Below are positions 21,017-30,560 of a stretch of DNA of 64,000 nucleotides, piece after piece. A model generated the notes under the pieces. That model was not told the DNA's origin. It was given only the letters and a program-made list of their open reading frames with translations, and searched no databases. The translations under genes and the position numbers were made by a program. Origin of the DNA: Micrococcaceae bacterium Sec5.7. Its GTDB lineage: Bacteria; Actinomycetota; Actinomycetes; Actinomycetales; Micrococcaceae. Where the stretch lies: NCBI GenBank assembly GCA_039636785.1, contig CP144169.1, positions 248,001 through 312,000 of the forward strand. The letters run 5' to 3'. The stretch's first letter is position 1. Each line of letters begins with the position of its first letter.

Positions 21017-21213
21017 GTGAACCTCTTCTTCGAGTGGCGATCATTGAACCCGCTCCGCCGGATTCGGGCGGCCGCGGTGATTCCTCTGGTACTGATCATA
21101 GTCGGGGCGCCCTTAGCTGGTCACGGGATGACCAACACGTGAAACGCACCACTTCCTCACCGGCGACGGGTGCAGAATGTGAGATCAGCCTTCACATAGG
21201 CGACTATAGAGGG

Positions 21214-21894
21214 GTGAGTGAAATGCAGGAAAAGACCACCCCCACGCATGGTGCAACCGCCGCCAGGCCAGCCGACGCCGTCTCTGACCCGGCAGCGGTC
21301 AGGCCGGTAATCCCCGCCGCCGCTGCGAAAAGGGCCAATGCCTCCGTGATCGGGATGATTATTGCCCTCGTGGTGAGCATCGCGGCCTTCCTGCCGATCG
21401 TCCTGATGAACCCCGCTCCGAAGACAGACGGCTTCCGTCCGGACATCAACGTCGGCGCGGTGGCAAAAAACGCCACGGATGTGGCGGGATTCACACCGGT
21501 GGCCCCGGACATCGGCGACACATTCAGTTCCAATTACGCACGGTGGAAGTCAGGCGCAGCCAGTGGCGTCGCCACCTGGGAAGTCGGATACCTGACGCCC
21601 AAGGAATCCTTCATCGGTCTTGTCCAGACGCGGCAGGGCAACCCCACCTGGCTTCTGCAGCAGACCAACAACGCCCCGGTCACTGGTACACGCAGCGCCG
21701 GCGGCAAGGACTGGGAGTTGCGCGACACCGGAAACGGCGAGAAAAGCATGGTGCTGCACTATCGCGGCACCACCGTTGTCCTGACCGGCACGGCGCAGCT
21801 GGAAGAGTTCACGGCTCTGGCCTCCGCCGTCGTAAAGTCTCTTGACGGCAACCCTGCAGTCACCGTTTCACCCTCAGCCACCCCCACACCGTAA
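21214..21894 (+). CDS. DUF4245 family single-pass membrane protein
   Basis: About 226 residues: a Pro/Ala-rich cytoplasmic head, one helix (ANASVIGMIIALVVSIAAFLPIVLM, about 45-68) and an extracytoplasmic domain (about 75-210) with WEVGYLTPKESFIGLVQTRQ and WELRDTGNGEKSMVLHYRGTTVVLTGTA. This is the actinobacterial DUF4245 family, function unknown. It is typically encoded next to glpX, as here. The start is uncertain: GTG 21214 has GACTAT six bases upstream, whereas ATG 21223 has a GAGGGG ribosome site. Confidence 0.85.
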   Translation: MSEMQEKTTPTHGATAARPADAVSDPAAVRPVIPAAAAKRANASVIGMIIALVVSIAAFLPIVLMNPAPKTDGFRPDINVGAVAKNATDVAGFTPVAPDIGDTFSSNYARWKSGAASGVATWEVGYLTPKESFIGLVQTRQGNPTWLLQQTNNAPVTGTRSAGGKDWELRDTGNGEKSMVLHYRGTTVVLTGTAQLEEFTALASAVVKSLDGNPAVTVSPSATPTP

Positions 21895-21903
21895 GGTAAG
21901 GTC

Positions 21904-22518
21904 GTGGCCACTTATCTGACTCCCGCGCTGGCTTGGCGCCGCATGCGCGAAGGCAACGATCGCTTTGTTGCCGGCGAATCCTCGCACCCCAACCAGGACG
22001 CCTCGCGACGGTCCTCGCTGCTGGAGGACCAGCATCCTTTTGCGGTGATCTTCGGCTGCTCGGACTCCCGGCTCGCCGCCGAGATCATTTTCGACCTCGG
22101 CCTCGGGGATGCCTTTGTTGTGCGAACTGCAGGCCAGGTGATCGACGACGCCGTGCTGGGCTCGCTCGAATACAGCATCAGTGAGCTTGGCGTACCGCTG
22201 ATTGTGGTGCTGGGCCATGACAGCTGCGGCGCCGTCAGCGCCACCAAGACCGCCGTGGAAACCGGGCTGATGCCTATCGGCTTCATGCGCGACCTCGTGG
22301 AACGCATCACGCCGTCTGTGCTTGCGTCGCTGCGCAACGACCAGCACGAGGTCAACGACATGGTGGTGGAACACGTCAAGCAGACCTCGCAGCGCCTCGT
22401 GGACAGCTCGCGTGTGATTTCCGCCGCAATCGAAAACGGCCGGGCCGCCGTGATCGGCCTGTCGTACAGCCTGGCGCAAGGCCGTGCGGAAGTGGTTTCC
22501 GGCATCGGCGAACTCTAG
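21904..22518 (+). CDS. Beta-class carbonic anhydrase
   Basis: A 204-residue zinc enzyme hydrating CO2. It has the zinc motif CSDSR (residues 50-54) and the second motif GHDSCGA (His and Cys ligands), with VVRTAGQVIDDAVLGSLEY between them. The GTG start is leaderless-like: TAAGGT, whose first three bases are the stop codon of the DUF4245 gene, lies six bases upstream. The enzyme probably supplies bicarbonate for carboxylations such as PurK. Confidence 0.93.
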   Translation: MATYLTPALAWRRMREGNDRFVAGESSHPNQDASRRSSLLEDQHPFAVIFGCSDSRLAAEIIFDLGLGDAFVVRTAGQVIDDAVLGSLEYSISELGVPLIVVLGHDSCGAVSATKTAVETGLMPIGFMRDLVERITPSVLASLRNDQHEVNDMVVEHVKQTSQRLVDSSRVISAAIENGRAAVIGLSYSLAQGRAEVVSGIGEL

Positions 22519-22604
22519 GCGGCGGCTCCACGGGCCCGCCGCGTGGCGTGTAGCAAGCCGTCCACGGTTTTCGGGGAAGCGGCGCCGCCCAATAAGCTAG
22601 CCCC

Positions 22605-24041
22605 ATGACTTCCACAGAAGAGTTGCACACCGAAGAGTTCCGCATTGAACATGACACGATGGGCGAAGTCCGCGTCCCCGTGAACGCCCTGTACCGTGCG
22701 CAGACGCAGCGTGCAGTTGAAAACTTCCCCATCTCCGGAAAGACCCTGGAGCGTGCGCACATCGAGGCCCTTGCACGGGTCAAGAAGGCCGCTGCGCAGG
22801 CCAACGCAGAACTGGGAGTGCTCGACGGCGAGCTGGCCCAGGCGATCGCTGACGCTGCCGATGAGGTAGCAACGGGCAAGTACGACGGCGACTTCCCCAT
22901 CGATGTTTTCCAGACCGGCTCCGGCACGTCCTCGAACATGAACACCAATGAGGTGCTGGCAGAACTTGCAACGCGCGCGCTCAAGGCCGCCGGCAGCGAC
23001 AAGGTGGTCCACCCGAACGACCACGTCAACGCCTCGCAGTCCTCCAACGATGTGTTTCCCACCTCCGTCCACGTCGCCGCCACCTCCGCGTTGATCAATG
23101 ACCTCATCCCGGCACTTGGCTACCTGGCGGAGTCGCTGGAACGCAAAGCCGTTGAGTTCAAGGACGTTGTGAAGTCCGGCCGCACGCACCTGATGGACGC
23201 CACCCCGGTGACCCTGGGCCAGGAGTTCGGCGGTTACGCAGCGCAGGTCCGCTACGGCGTGGAGCGCATCAATGCCGCCCTCCCCCGCGTTGCCGAGGTT
23301 CCGCTCGGCGGCACCGCGGTAGGCACCGGCATCAACACCCCGGCGGGATTCCCGGAGCGCGTTATCGAGCTCCTCGCAGCAGACACCGGCCTGCCGCTGA
23401 CGGAGGCCCGCGACCACTTCGAGGCCCAGGCCAACCGCGACGGCCTGATCGAGGCCTCCAGCCAGCTGCGAAACATTGCCATCTCCTTCATGAAGATCAA
23501 CAATGACCTGCGCTGGATGGGTTCGGGCCCCAACACCGGCCTGGGCGAAATCTCGATTCCGGACCTGCAGCCGGGCTCCTCGATCATGCCGGGCAAGGTC
23601 AATCCCGTGATCTGCGAAGCGTCCATCATGGTGTGCGCCCAGGTGATCGGCAACGACACCGCCATCGCCTGGTCCGGCACGAATGGCGCATTTGAACTTA
23701 ACGTCGGTATCCCGGTGATGGCCGCCAACCTGCTCGAGTCCGTGCGCCTGCTGTCCAACACGAGCCGTGTGATGGCCGACAAGATGATCGACGGCATCAC
23801 CGCCAATGTGGAGCGCGCCCGCTTCCTGGCCGAGGCTTCACCTTCCATCGTTACGCCGCTGAACAAGTACATCGGCTACGAGAACGCCGCGAAGATCGCC
23901 AAGAAGGCAGTGGCCGAGGGCCTGACCATCCGCGAAACCGTGGTTGCCATGGGCTTCCTGGAGCGCGGCGAACTGACCGAAGAGCAGCTGGACACCGCCC
24001 TGGACGTTATGTCCATGACACGCCCGCCGCACAAGGCATAG
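22605..24041 (+). CDS. fumC: Class II fumarate hydratase
   Basis: A 478-residue TCA-cycle enzyme interconverting fumarate and malate. It has [80 protein letters not shown] and the signature [11 protein letters not shown]. Aspartases share the fold, but the active-site loops fit fumarase. The start has TAAGCT six bases upstream (leaderless type). A strong hairpin terminator follows. Confidence 0.96.
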   Translation: MTSTEELHTEEFRIEHDTMGEVRVPVNALYRAQTQRAVENFPISGKTLERAHIEALARVKKAAAQANAELGVLDGELAQAIADAADEVATGKYDGDFPIDVFQTGSGTSSNMNTNEVLAELATRALKAAGSDKVVHPNDHVNASQSSNDVFPTSVHVAATSALINDLIPALGYLAESLERKAVEFKDVVKSGRTHLMDATPVTLGQEFGGYAAQVRYGVERINAALPRVAEVPLGGTAVGTGINTPAGFPERVIELLAADTGLPLTEARDHFEAQANRDGLIEASSQLRNIAISFMKINNDLRWMGSGPNTGLGEISIPDLQPGSSIMPGKVNPVICEASIMVCAQVIGNDTAIAWSGTNGAFELNVGIPVMAANLLESVRLLSNTSRVMADKMIDGITANVERARFLAEASPSIVTPLNKYIGYENAAKIAKKAVAEGLTIRETVVAMGFLERGELTEEQLDTALDVMSMTRPPHKA

Positions 24042-24083
24042 GATCCACGAGGCATAAGCCACAGAGCTCAAGCGAACATCAGC

Positions 24084-24123
24084 CGGCGGCCGGCACCTTT
24101 CGAAGGAAAGGTGCCGGCCGCCG
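24084..24123 (+). terminator. Rho-independent terminator after fumC
   Basis: An 18-base perfect stem (CGGCGGCCGGCACCTTTC and its complement) with a GAAG loop, followed by TTTGAGTT. It lies 43 bases after the fumC stop, between fumC and the convergent VWA gene, so it may serve both. Confidence 0.85.
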
Positions 24124-24166
24124 TTTGAGTTAAGCGCAGCCAAAGGCCGGCATCGAAACCCGCAGG

Positions 24167-24820
24167 CTACATCCCCGCAGTATCGCGTTCATCCTGCGTA
24201 AATGCCGCCTGCACTGCAGCCTCTGCAATTGTGGCGCCCCCAAGTCTGGCCTCCCGGAGTCTGCGGGTTTTGGCCGACTGGACGGTGAAGGCAGCCTCAA
24301 CATGCGCGCTTCCGTAGGTGAGGGCATCTTCTGCCCGGATCCCAAGGCCCTGCGCGGTCAGGACCGCGTCCTGGTTGGCACCCAGATAGGTGAACTGCCA
24401 ACCCCACTGGGACTGTTGCCGCTCCACAAGTGCCTTGACAACAGCTCCGGTGGCCTCGTGCGATGAATTTTCGTGGCCGTCGGTCAAGACCGCCACGAGC
24501 ACCGTTCCCGGGCGATCGCGTTCCGAAAGTGCGGCCAGCTCTGCACCGGCGTCTCCGATAAGCCTCACCATTGCATCATGCAGGGCTGTCGAGCCCCGCG
24601 GAATCAGTAGAAGCGGAGGAACATCCTGGATGTCCACAGATGCATAGACCTGCTCGTAGCTGTCATCGAACTGCGCCAGGGACAGGCGGCAACGCCCGGC
24701 CACGGACTGCTGGTCTTTGACGAAAGCGGCAAAGCCTCCCACGGTGTCCTCAACGATGCTGAGCATGGACCCGGATCGGTCCAGCAGGACATACACGTGT
24801 GTCAGCGCTGAATCAGTCAT
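24167..24820 (-). CDS. von Willebrand factor A domain protein
   Basis: A 217-residue, single-domain cytoplasmic VWA protein. It has a complete metal-ion-dependent adhesion site: D-x-S-x-S in LLDRSGSM, a Thr in PRGSTALHDAM, and TDGHENSS. The C-terminus ends in a helical Ala/Arg-rich segment (TRRLREARLGGATIAEAAVQ). ATG 24820 has GGGGAAG just upstream; a longer frame to 24859 has none. Function is not assignable from the domain alone, and no AAA+ partner (MoxR) is adjacent. Confidence 0.85.
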   Translation of the reverse strand: MTDSALTHVYVLLDRSGSMLSIVEDTVGGFAAFVKDQQSVAGRCRLSLAQFDDSYEQVYASVDIQDVPPLLLIPRGSTALHDAMVRLIGDAGAELAALSERDRPGTVLVAVLTDGHENSSHEATGAVVKALVERQQSQWGWQFTYLGANQDAVLTAQGLGIRAEDALTYGSAHVEAAFTVQSAKTRRLREARLGGATIAEAAVQAAFTQDERDTAGM

Positions 24821-24896
24821 TCTTCCCCATTTCCAGCTCCCGGGACGTCCCGGAGCCAACTCCTGCCAGCGGTGGACTGGACCGAATCAGAGTAAG

Positions 24897-25615
24897 TCCG
24901 GGCACCGACAAAAACCGGAGGGGCAGCCGTCAGCCACATCACAGGCCTCACCACACTGACCGCGGACACCCCTGTCTGGATCATCTGCGTCCAGCTGTTT
25001 GTGTTTGGTGCCGGCCTGGGCTCGATCATGCAGGTCATCGTCCTGGTGGTGCAGAACTCCGTTCCGGCTGAGCAGATCGGTACCGCAACCAGCACCAACA
25101 ACTACTTCCGCGAAGTCGGCGCATCACTGGGTGTCGCCGTCTTCGGCTCCATCTTCACGTCCCGCCTGGCCGAGTCCCTGACCAAGGCATTCACTGGCGC
25201 AGGCGCATCGGCTGATCAGGCCTCACAGTCCACCAAGACACTTGACCCGAAGGCCCTGAGCCAGCTGCCGGAACAGCTCAAGGACGCGATTGTGAACGCC
25301 TATGCCGATTCCCTGGCACCTGTGTTCTGGTATCTGCTGTCTTTCCTGGGCATAGCACTGATCCTTGCCCTGACACTGAAGCAGATCCCGCTCTCCGATA
25401 CCGCCGGCATGGTGGCACGCGGCGAGGCTGTGGGCGGCGAAGAGGCTGAGCGCCTTGAAGCCGAGCGCCAGGCCAAGGCTCGGCGCACCGCCGTGGCTGA
25501 GTCCGTTGCGACTCCGGAAGGCGCGGGGGTGGCAATTCCTGGCGCGGCCGCTGCTGATGCGGCTACTGACGCTGTGAAGAACGACGACGGCGGATTGGCC
25601 AACCATCCCCGCTGA
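24897..25615 (+). pseudogene. C-terminal remnant of a DHA2/EmrB-type MFS drug exporter
   Basis: Translation from about 24897 gives a membrane protein tail: VWIICVQLFVFGAGLGSIMQV, then VLVVQNSVPAEQIGTATSTNNYFREVGASLGVAVFGSIF, then a last helix FWYLLSFLGIALILALTL and a charged tail. These match helices 11-14 of 14-helix (DHA2) exporters. The first ten or so helices are absent and the sequence upstream is not coding. A GTG at 25001 could be called as a start, but the product would lack most of a transporter. I infer a 5' deletion. Confidence 0.8.
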
Positions 25616-25639
25616 CCCCGGGCATCTGGTCATCTGCGG

Positions 25640-25674
25640 GAAGACGCCGCAACCTTGGGGGTTGCGGCGCCTTC
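25640..25674 (+). terminator. Hairpin after the MFS remnant
   Basis: Stem CGCCGCAACC / GGTTGCGGCG with flanking pairs (GAAG/CTTC) and a five-base loop, 25 bases past the MFS stop. It is probably the original terminator of the lost exporter gene. The following bases are GC-rich rather than T-rich. Confidence 0.55.
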
Positions 25675-25713
25675 CGCGTCCAAGGCGGATTTTTCCGGGC
25701 ATAGGCTGTAGCT

Positions 25714-25911
25714 ATGAGCGTCGAGTCTGATAACAACACCACCAGCCCGGCCGTCCGATGGGGTCTGGGTGCGGTACTGCTGGCGCTGCTTGGGGTTGCC
25801 CTGCTCGTCGCCGACGGCGGCTGGCTGGCTGTCACCGGCGGGTGCGCCTGCCTGGCCACGGCTGCCGCTCTCGCCGCAAAGGCAATCCGTGCCATGCGTG
25901 AGAGGAACTGA
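25714..25911 (+). CDS. Small hypothetical membrane protein
   Basis: A 65-residue protein with two hydrophobic helices (WGLGAVLLALLGVALLVADGGW and GGCACLATAAALAAKAI) and a basic end RAMRERN. Support for expression: TAGGCT lies exactly six bases before the ATG, the pattern used by many genes here. I do not recognise a family. Confidence 0.65.
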   Translation: MSVESDNNTTSPAVRWGLGAVLLALLGVALLVADGGWLAVTGGCACLATAAALAAKAIRAMRERN

Positions 25912-25972
25912 CTTACCCGCGCGCCCTGACACCCGGCGCCCGCTGCTTCCGCTGGGCCGCCGGATGCCTGGT

Positions 25973-26515
25973 CTAGTAATTGGGATTCGGCCCAGAATCC
26001 TGGAATTCCACGGTGCCATGGCTGTTCCGCAGGACCAGAGACCGGGCAACCAGTCTCCAGGTGACCGTTTGCTTGAAAAGCGCGCAGGCCCAGTTTTGGT
26101 AGCCGCTTGCCGGCCCAAGGCAGCCCTTGGGCTTAGCACTAATCTCACCGGGGATCAGCTTGTCCTTTCTAACGTCCACCTCCACACTCAGGCCGTTGCA
26201 GGGGGTCTTGACGCCAACAGCCCAGGTTCCGTTCACGAAGGCCGTTGACACCACGAGCGGCTGCGTCTGCAGCCACGCGAGTTCCCCGGACGAATCACGG
26301 CCGCTGACTGAGCTGTACGTACGGCATCCGAACGGCCCGCCCGCGCATACCGGACCCTGCAGGGACGATGTGGCGGGCTGTGGGATCGCCGCGCCGCTGG
26401 AATCCTGAGGCGCATCAGATGGCTCGGGCGGGGCCGGTATTCCGCTGCAACCTCCCAGCGCTACCGCAAACAGCGAAAGAGTGAGGAGCCTCAGCAGCCG
26501 GCTACGGTCAGTCAT
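25973..26515 (-). CDS. Hypothetical lipoprotein, possibly META/HslJ-like
   Basis: A 180-residue protein with a lipoprotein signal (LLRLLTLSLFAVALGGCSG, lipobox at C23). A Ser/Pro linker follows, then a domain with paired cysteines (VCAGGPFGCR) and PCNGLSVEVDVRKDKLIPGEISAKPKGC, ending SLVLRNSHGTVEFQ. The C-N-G start, an internal Cys and a terminal beta strand recall META (HslJ) domains, but the similarity is weak. ATG 26515 is chosen because GGGGG precedes it at five bases; the ATG at 26527 lacks a ribosome site. Confidence 0.75.
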   Translation of the reverse strand: MTDRSRLLRLLTLSLFAVALGGCSGIPAPPEPSDAPQDSSGAAIPQPATSSLQGPVCAGGPFGCRTYSSVSGRDSSGELAWLQTQPLVVSTAFVNGTWAVGVKTPCNGLSVEVDVRKDKLIPGEISAKPKGCLGPASGYQNWACALFKQTVTWRLVARSLVLRNSHGTVEFQDSGPNPNY

Positions 26516-26655
26516 TGGAGCCCCCATCGAAAGAATACGGAGCTGGATCGGCAGGTGCCGTTCGTCTATTCTGCGCCGGGAATCGTCCGCAGGGAAGCAC
26601 AGTCCTGTTCCGTTTCGGCTTCAGCGCCAGCGGTGCCCGTGGCGGGGCGCCGTGT

Positions 26656-27216
26656 TCAGGCCGGCAACACCAGCATCGCCGCAGCAGTGCCGGCCAGCAT
26701 AAACGGGCCGAAGGGTATGGCCGATTTGAGCGTTCCCCGCCGGGCGGCGAGCAGCGCCACGCTCCACAGCCCGCCGAACAGAAACGCGGCGAATGTTCCC
26801 GCAAACACGTGCGCCCAGCCCAGGTACCCCAGATACAGGCCAAGCACCCCCGCCAGCTTCACATCGCCGAATCCCATCCCCGGCGGATACACCAGCCGCA
26901 GGACAAAGTAGAAGACCCACAGCACCGCGCCCCCTGCCGGAACCCGCAGTCCCGGAACCCCCAGAAGCTGCGCCCCGCCGTCGGGCGCTGCTTCAAGTGC
27001 AGCGGAACCGGACACCCAAACGGTCCCTGCAGCTCCCAGCAGGAGCGCACCAGCCACGGCATAGGACGGGAAAACGATGCGGTTGGGCAGCAGATGGTGT
27101 CGCACGTCAACAACGGTGAGACGCACCGCCGTCACCGCAAAGTATGCGCACGCAGCCAGCGCCAGCCAAAAGGCCAGCGGGGTGCCTTCCCAGAGTTCGC
27201 CAAGTCGTCGGATCAC
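26656..27216 (-). CDS. Prepilin peptidase, A24 family
   Basis: A 186-residue membrane aspartic protease that cleaves type IV/Flp (Tad) prepilin leaders. Both catalytic aspartates are visible: D-x-R-H-H-x-L-P-N-R in VVDVRHHLLPNRIV and the GxGD motif GMGFGDVKL. About six hydrophobic helices are present, and there is no N-terminal methylase domain, as in short CpaA/TadV-type enzymes. The GTG start has TAGCAT six bases upstream (leaderless type). No pilus genes lie in this window. Confidence 0.9.
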   Translation of the reverse strand: MIRRLGELWEGTPLAFWLALAACAYFAVTAVRLTVVDVRHHLLPNRIVFPSYAVAGALLLGAAGTVWVSGSAALEAAPDGGAQLLGVPGLRVPAGGAVLWVFYFVLRLVYPPGMGFGDVKLAGVLGLYLGYLGWAHVFAGTFAAFLFGGLWSVALLAARRGTLKSAIPFGPFMLAGTAAAMLVLPA

Positions 27217-27274
27217 TCTCGGATGCTACTGGATTTATCCGGCCCGCAGCTGGACCCGCGCGTAAACTGTGGAT

Positions 27275-28063
27275 ATGGGGATCTGGGACGCAAACCGCCG
27301 GCCGGAACACGGCGAGGCCATCACGCCTGCAGAGCTGGCTACGACGTTCAGGAACCTGTGCCGTTCCTCGCCCTGGAAGTGGCAGTCCCTGCGCTTTGAA
27401 TACCAGGAACGCCCGGGCAGCGGGCCGGGGGCGGTCCGCGCGTGGTTGCGACGCCCCGGCGCCCTGCGCCTCGAAACCGCCGACGGTAAGCTGCTGCACA
27501 GCACCACCGGCATCAATGACTCCCGCGACGGCCTGTATGTCAGCGCCACCCGGCGGTCGTGGCTCTTGCCCGCGCATCTGGTCACTCCCGTGTACGACGA
27601 CGGCGGACTGGTCCGGCGCCGTCCGGAAGCGGCGTACGGCGAACCTTCGTTCGGGAACGGCCGCTTCGCTGCCGCGCTTGATCCGGTGGAACTGGCCGGA
27701 AACGCGCCAGTTCCCATGGAGTTCCCGAACGCGAATGCCGTGGATCTGGGCCCGGTGCTGGAAGTGGATCATGAGGGCCGTCCGTCTCTGGAGGCGATTG
27801 TCACGCCGAACCCCGGTTACAGCGCAGCGGATCCTTCAGCCCCGCTGTGCCAGCCCGGACGGACCATGGTGCGGATCGACGCCGGAACGGGTGTGTGTGT
27901 GGCCAGCGAGTCATTGGACGGCACAACCTCCGGGCAGGGCCACTGGCTGCGTATTCTGGCAGTGGACGAATACATGCTGGATGATCTGTTCGTTGAGAAG
28001 TCCATGAATCTCACGGACGTACGCGATCACATCCAATGGCCGCTCCGGCCGAATCCCGCCTGA
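27275..28063 (+). CDS. Hypothetical protein, actinobacterial
   Basis: A 262-residue soluble protein starting MGIWDANRRPEHGEAITPAEL. Internal features are WKWQSLRFEYQERPGSGPGAVRAWLRRPGALRLETADG, an Arg-rich mid section, GRTMVRIDAGTGVCVASESLDGTTSGQGHWLRILAVDEY and a C-terminal ITxVRDHIQWPL-like end. The beta-rich pattern loosely recalls LolA/sigma-E-regulatory folds, but I do not recognise the family. ATG 27275 is chosen because TAAACT lies six bases upstream; an in-frame GTG at 27269 is possible. Divergent from the prepilin peptidase. Confidence 0.7.
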   Translation: MGIWDANRRPEHGEAITPAELATTFRNLCRSSPWKWQSLRFEYQERPGSGPGAVRAWLRRPGALRLETADGKLLHSTTGINDSRDGLYVSATRRSWLLPAHLVTPVYDDGGLVRRRPEAAYGEPSFGNGRFAAALDPVELAGNAPVPMEFPNANAVDLGPVLEVDHEGRPSLEAIVTPNPGYSAADPSAPLCQPGRTMVRIDAGTGVCVASESLDGTTSGQGHWLRILAVDEYMLDDLFVEKSMNLTDVRDHIQWPLRPNPA

Positions 28064-28155
28064 GCGCTGTGATCGCGAGCCACCGTCGTCGGCATCGGAT
28101 TGCGGTCATGGCCCTTTGACTGGCTCGGGGCCCCTCGGGTCGGTAAGCTTCCGGG

Positions 28156-28800
28156 ATGACTGAGCTATCCACCATCTGGCCCCTCTTCGGACTCTCACTG
28201 ACCACACCCCGGCTGGTGCTGAGGCCAATCCGCGACGAGGATATCCCTGCGGCCGTGGAAGCGGCGCTTTCCGGCGTCAGTGAACCGGGACGGAGCCCCT
28301 TCAGCACACCATGGAACGAATTTCCGCCGGATGTCCTGGGCCCCAACATGGCGCAGTGGTACTGGCGCTGCAGGGCAGGCGTGTCGCCGGAATCCTGGAC
28401 AGTATTGCTGGGAATCTGGCACAACGGCGAGTTCCTCGGATGCCAGGACGTCGAAGCAAAGGATTTCGCCACGCTGAAAACGGTCACCACGGGCTCGTGG
28501 CTCAAGCAGTCCGTCCACGGCCGGGGCTTTGGCAAGGAGATGCGTGCCGCCGTCGCGCTTTATGCCTTTGACTGGCTCAAAGCGGAAGTTGCGGAATCCG
28601 AAGCCGCCGCGTGGAATGAAAAATCCCTTGGAGTCTCCCGCTCGCTCGGCTACGACCTCAATGGCGTCACCCGAATGTCCTGGGGCGGCAAGGCAAACGA
28701 CGTGCAGAACGTCCGACTCACCCCGGAATCGTTCAAACGCCCCGACTGGACCCTGAACGTGGAAGGCCACGAACCCACCGCCAAATATCTGGGGCTCTGA
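28156..28800 (+). CDS. GNAT family N-acetyltransferase (RimJ/RimL type)
   Basis: A 214-residue protein. LTTPRLVLRPIRDEDIPAAVEAAL at residues 15-38 is the classic RimJ/RimL-type entry. SWLKQSVHGRGFGKEMRAAVALYAFDWLKAE is the acetyl-CoA pyrophosphate loop (Q/R-x-x-G-x-G/A), with VQ..GRGFGKEM variants, and AAWNEKSLGVSRSLGY is the C-terminal Asn/Ser motif. The substrate is unknown. TAAGCT six bases before the ATG supports the start. Confidence 0.9.
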   Translation: MTELSTIWPLFGLSLTTPRLVLRPIRDEDIPAAVEAALSGVSEPGRSPFSTPWNEFPPDVLGPNMAQWYWRCRAGVSPESWTVLLGIWHNGEFLGCQDVEAKDFATLKTVTTGSWLKQSVHGRGFGKEMRAAVALYAFDWLKAEVAESEAAAWNEKSLGVSRSLGYDLNGVTRMSWGGKANDVQNVRLTPESFKRPDWTLNVEGHEPTAKYLGL

Positions 28801-28810
28801 AGGGTGCTCC

Positions 28811-28858
28811 GGTGATCGAGCTTGTCGAGATCCAGGTTTCGACAAGCTCAACCAGCGG
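28811..28858. repeat. REP-like inverted repeat between convergent genes
   Basis: GAGCTTGTCGA (28818-28828) pairs with TCGACAAGCTC (28839-28849) across a ten-base loop, with further partial pairing outside. It lies between the GNAT stop and the phoH-like stop. Short palindromes with a TTTCGACAAGCTCAACCA core look like dispersed actinobacterial intergenic repeats and may also act as a terminator. Confidence 0.6.
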
Positions 28859-28864
28859 TTTGGG

Positions 28865-30307
28865 TTAGATCTCTGCCCCTTCAAGCAGTTCCGTCACCAG
28901 CGCCGCGATCGGCGAGCGCTCGGAGCGGGTGAGGGTGATATGGCCGAAGAGCGGGTGTCCTTTGAGGGTTTCGACGACGGCGGCAACACCGTCGTGCCGA
29001 CCCACGCGGAGGTTATCGCGCTGGGCGACGTCATGGGTAAGGACGATCTTCGAGTTCTGTCCGATGCGGCTCATCACAGTGAGCAGGACGTTTTTCTCCA
29101 GTGACTGGGCCTCGTCCACGATCACAAAGGCGTCGTGCAGGGAGCGGCCGCGGATGTGGGTCAGCGGCATGACTTCCAGCATGCCGCGGTCCATCACTTC
29201 CTCCACCACTTCCTGACTGACCAGAGCTCCGAGGGTATCGAAGACTGCCTGCGCCCAGGGGTTCATCTTCTCGGACTCGGAACCGGGCAGATAGCCGAGC
29301 TCTTGGCCGCCCACTGCGTAGAGGGGCCGGAACACGATCACTTTCCGATGTTCGCGGCGCTCCAGCACGGCTTCCAGGCCGGCGCACAGGGCGAGCGCGG
29401 ACTTTCCGGTGCCGGCGCGTCCGCCGATGGACACGATTCCGACGGCGGGATCCATCAGCATGTCGATGGCCAACCGTTGTTCCGCGGAGCGCCCGTGCAG
29501 CCCGAAGACGTCGCGGTCGCCTTTGACCAGCCGTACCTGCTTGTCCGCACCGACCCGGCCAAGCGCTGATCCCCTGTTGGAGAGCAGCACCAGGCCGGTG
29601 TTGACCGGCATCTCGGCGGCGGCCGGGATAAAGACTGGCTCATGGCCGTACAGCGTCGAGATTTCCTCGTCGCTGGCGTCCACTTCGGCGATGCCAGTCC
29701 AGCCGGAATCCTGGACCAGTTCATTGCGGTACTCATCGGCCAGCAGCCCCATGGCCGAGGCTTTGACGCGCATGGGCAGGTCCTTGGACACCACGGTGAC
29801 GTCGCGGCCCTCGTTGGAGAGGTTCTTGGCGACGGCCAGGATGCGGCTGTCGTTGTCACCGCCCCGGAAGCCTGCCGGAAGCACCTCCGCGGAGATGTGG
29901 TTCATCTCCACCTGCAGGGTGCCGCCGTCGTTGCCTATCGGAAGGGGCCGGTTCAGGCCGCCGTGCTTGATCCGCAGATCGTCAAGGAGCCTCAGCGCCT
30001 TGCGGGCAAAGTAGCCCAGCTCGGGGTCATGGCGCTTGGCTTCAAGCTCGGTGATGACAACGATCGGCACAATGACCTCGTGCTCTGCGAAGCGCAGCAG
30101 GGCGTGGGGGTCCGAGAGCAGCACCGAAGTGTCAATCACGTAGCTCCGGACGGCGGTGTCCTTTCCGGGTTTGGCTCCGGAAACAGCAAGACCGGCTGCA
30201 GCGTCTTTCTTCGCTGCACCGGTCTTTGAGGTAGCTCGCTTGGCGCGAGAGGTAGCTTTCTCTCCCTGGTCGGAAATGACTTCGGGCAGTTGTTCAGAAA
30301 TAGCCAC
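28865..30307 (-). CDS. PhoH family protein with N-terminal PIN domain (YlaK-like)
   Basis: A 480-residue protein. After a Lys/Ala-rich leader, a PIN nuclease domain (about 55-190) begins [24 protein letters not shown], with acidic residues in VITELE and [12 protein letters not shown]. The PhoH ATPase follows, with Walker A GRAGTGKS (about 296-303), [17 protein letters not shown] and Walker [14 protein letters not shown]-PhoH proteins (PhoH2 type) are reported to be RNA helicases/RNases in actinobacteria. GTG 30307 is chosen with GGAG five bases upstream. Convergent with GNAT. Confidence 0.92.
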   Translation of the reverse strand: MAISEQLPEVISDQGEKATSRAKRATSKTGAAKKDAAAGLAVSGAKPGKDTAVRSYVIDTSVLLSDPHALLRFAEHEVIVPIVVITELEAKRHDPELGYFARKALRLLDDLRIKHGGLNRPLPIGNDGGTLQVEMNHISAEVLPAGFRGGDNDSRILAVAKNLSNEGRDVTVVSKDLPMRVKASAMGLLADEYRNELVQDSGWTGIAEVDASDEEISTLYGHEPVFIPAAAEMPVNTGLVLLSNRGSALGRVGADKQVRLVKGDRDVFGLHGRSAEQRLAIDMLMDPAVGIVSIGGRAGTGKSALALCAGLEAVLERREHRKVIVFRPLYAVGGQELGYLPGSESEKMNPWAQAVFDTLGALVSQEVVEEVMDRGMLEVMPLTHIRGRSLHDAFVIVDEAQSLEKNVLLTVMSRIGQNSKIVLTHDVAQRDNLRVGRHDGVAAVVETLKGHPLFGHITLTRSERSPIAALVTELLEGAEI

Positions 30308-30560
30308 ATCGACTCCAGTCCCGGGGCGCACGCCCGGAATTAGTATTGGTGAGGCGGCTCGGCCTGGAGGCCGGGCGCGGCCTCCCATACCACCGGTGCG
30401 AACATCCGCTCCATGTACTGGCCTCCCCGATCAGCCGGCGGTTTGCCTGCTGATGGGTATAACGTAAATCCGCCGGAGGTAATTTCCCGTGTTATCCGTC
30501 GGCGATTCTTATTGCGACGGCGTGAATTCCCGATGAACCGGAGTTCACCTCCGCGCACAT

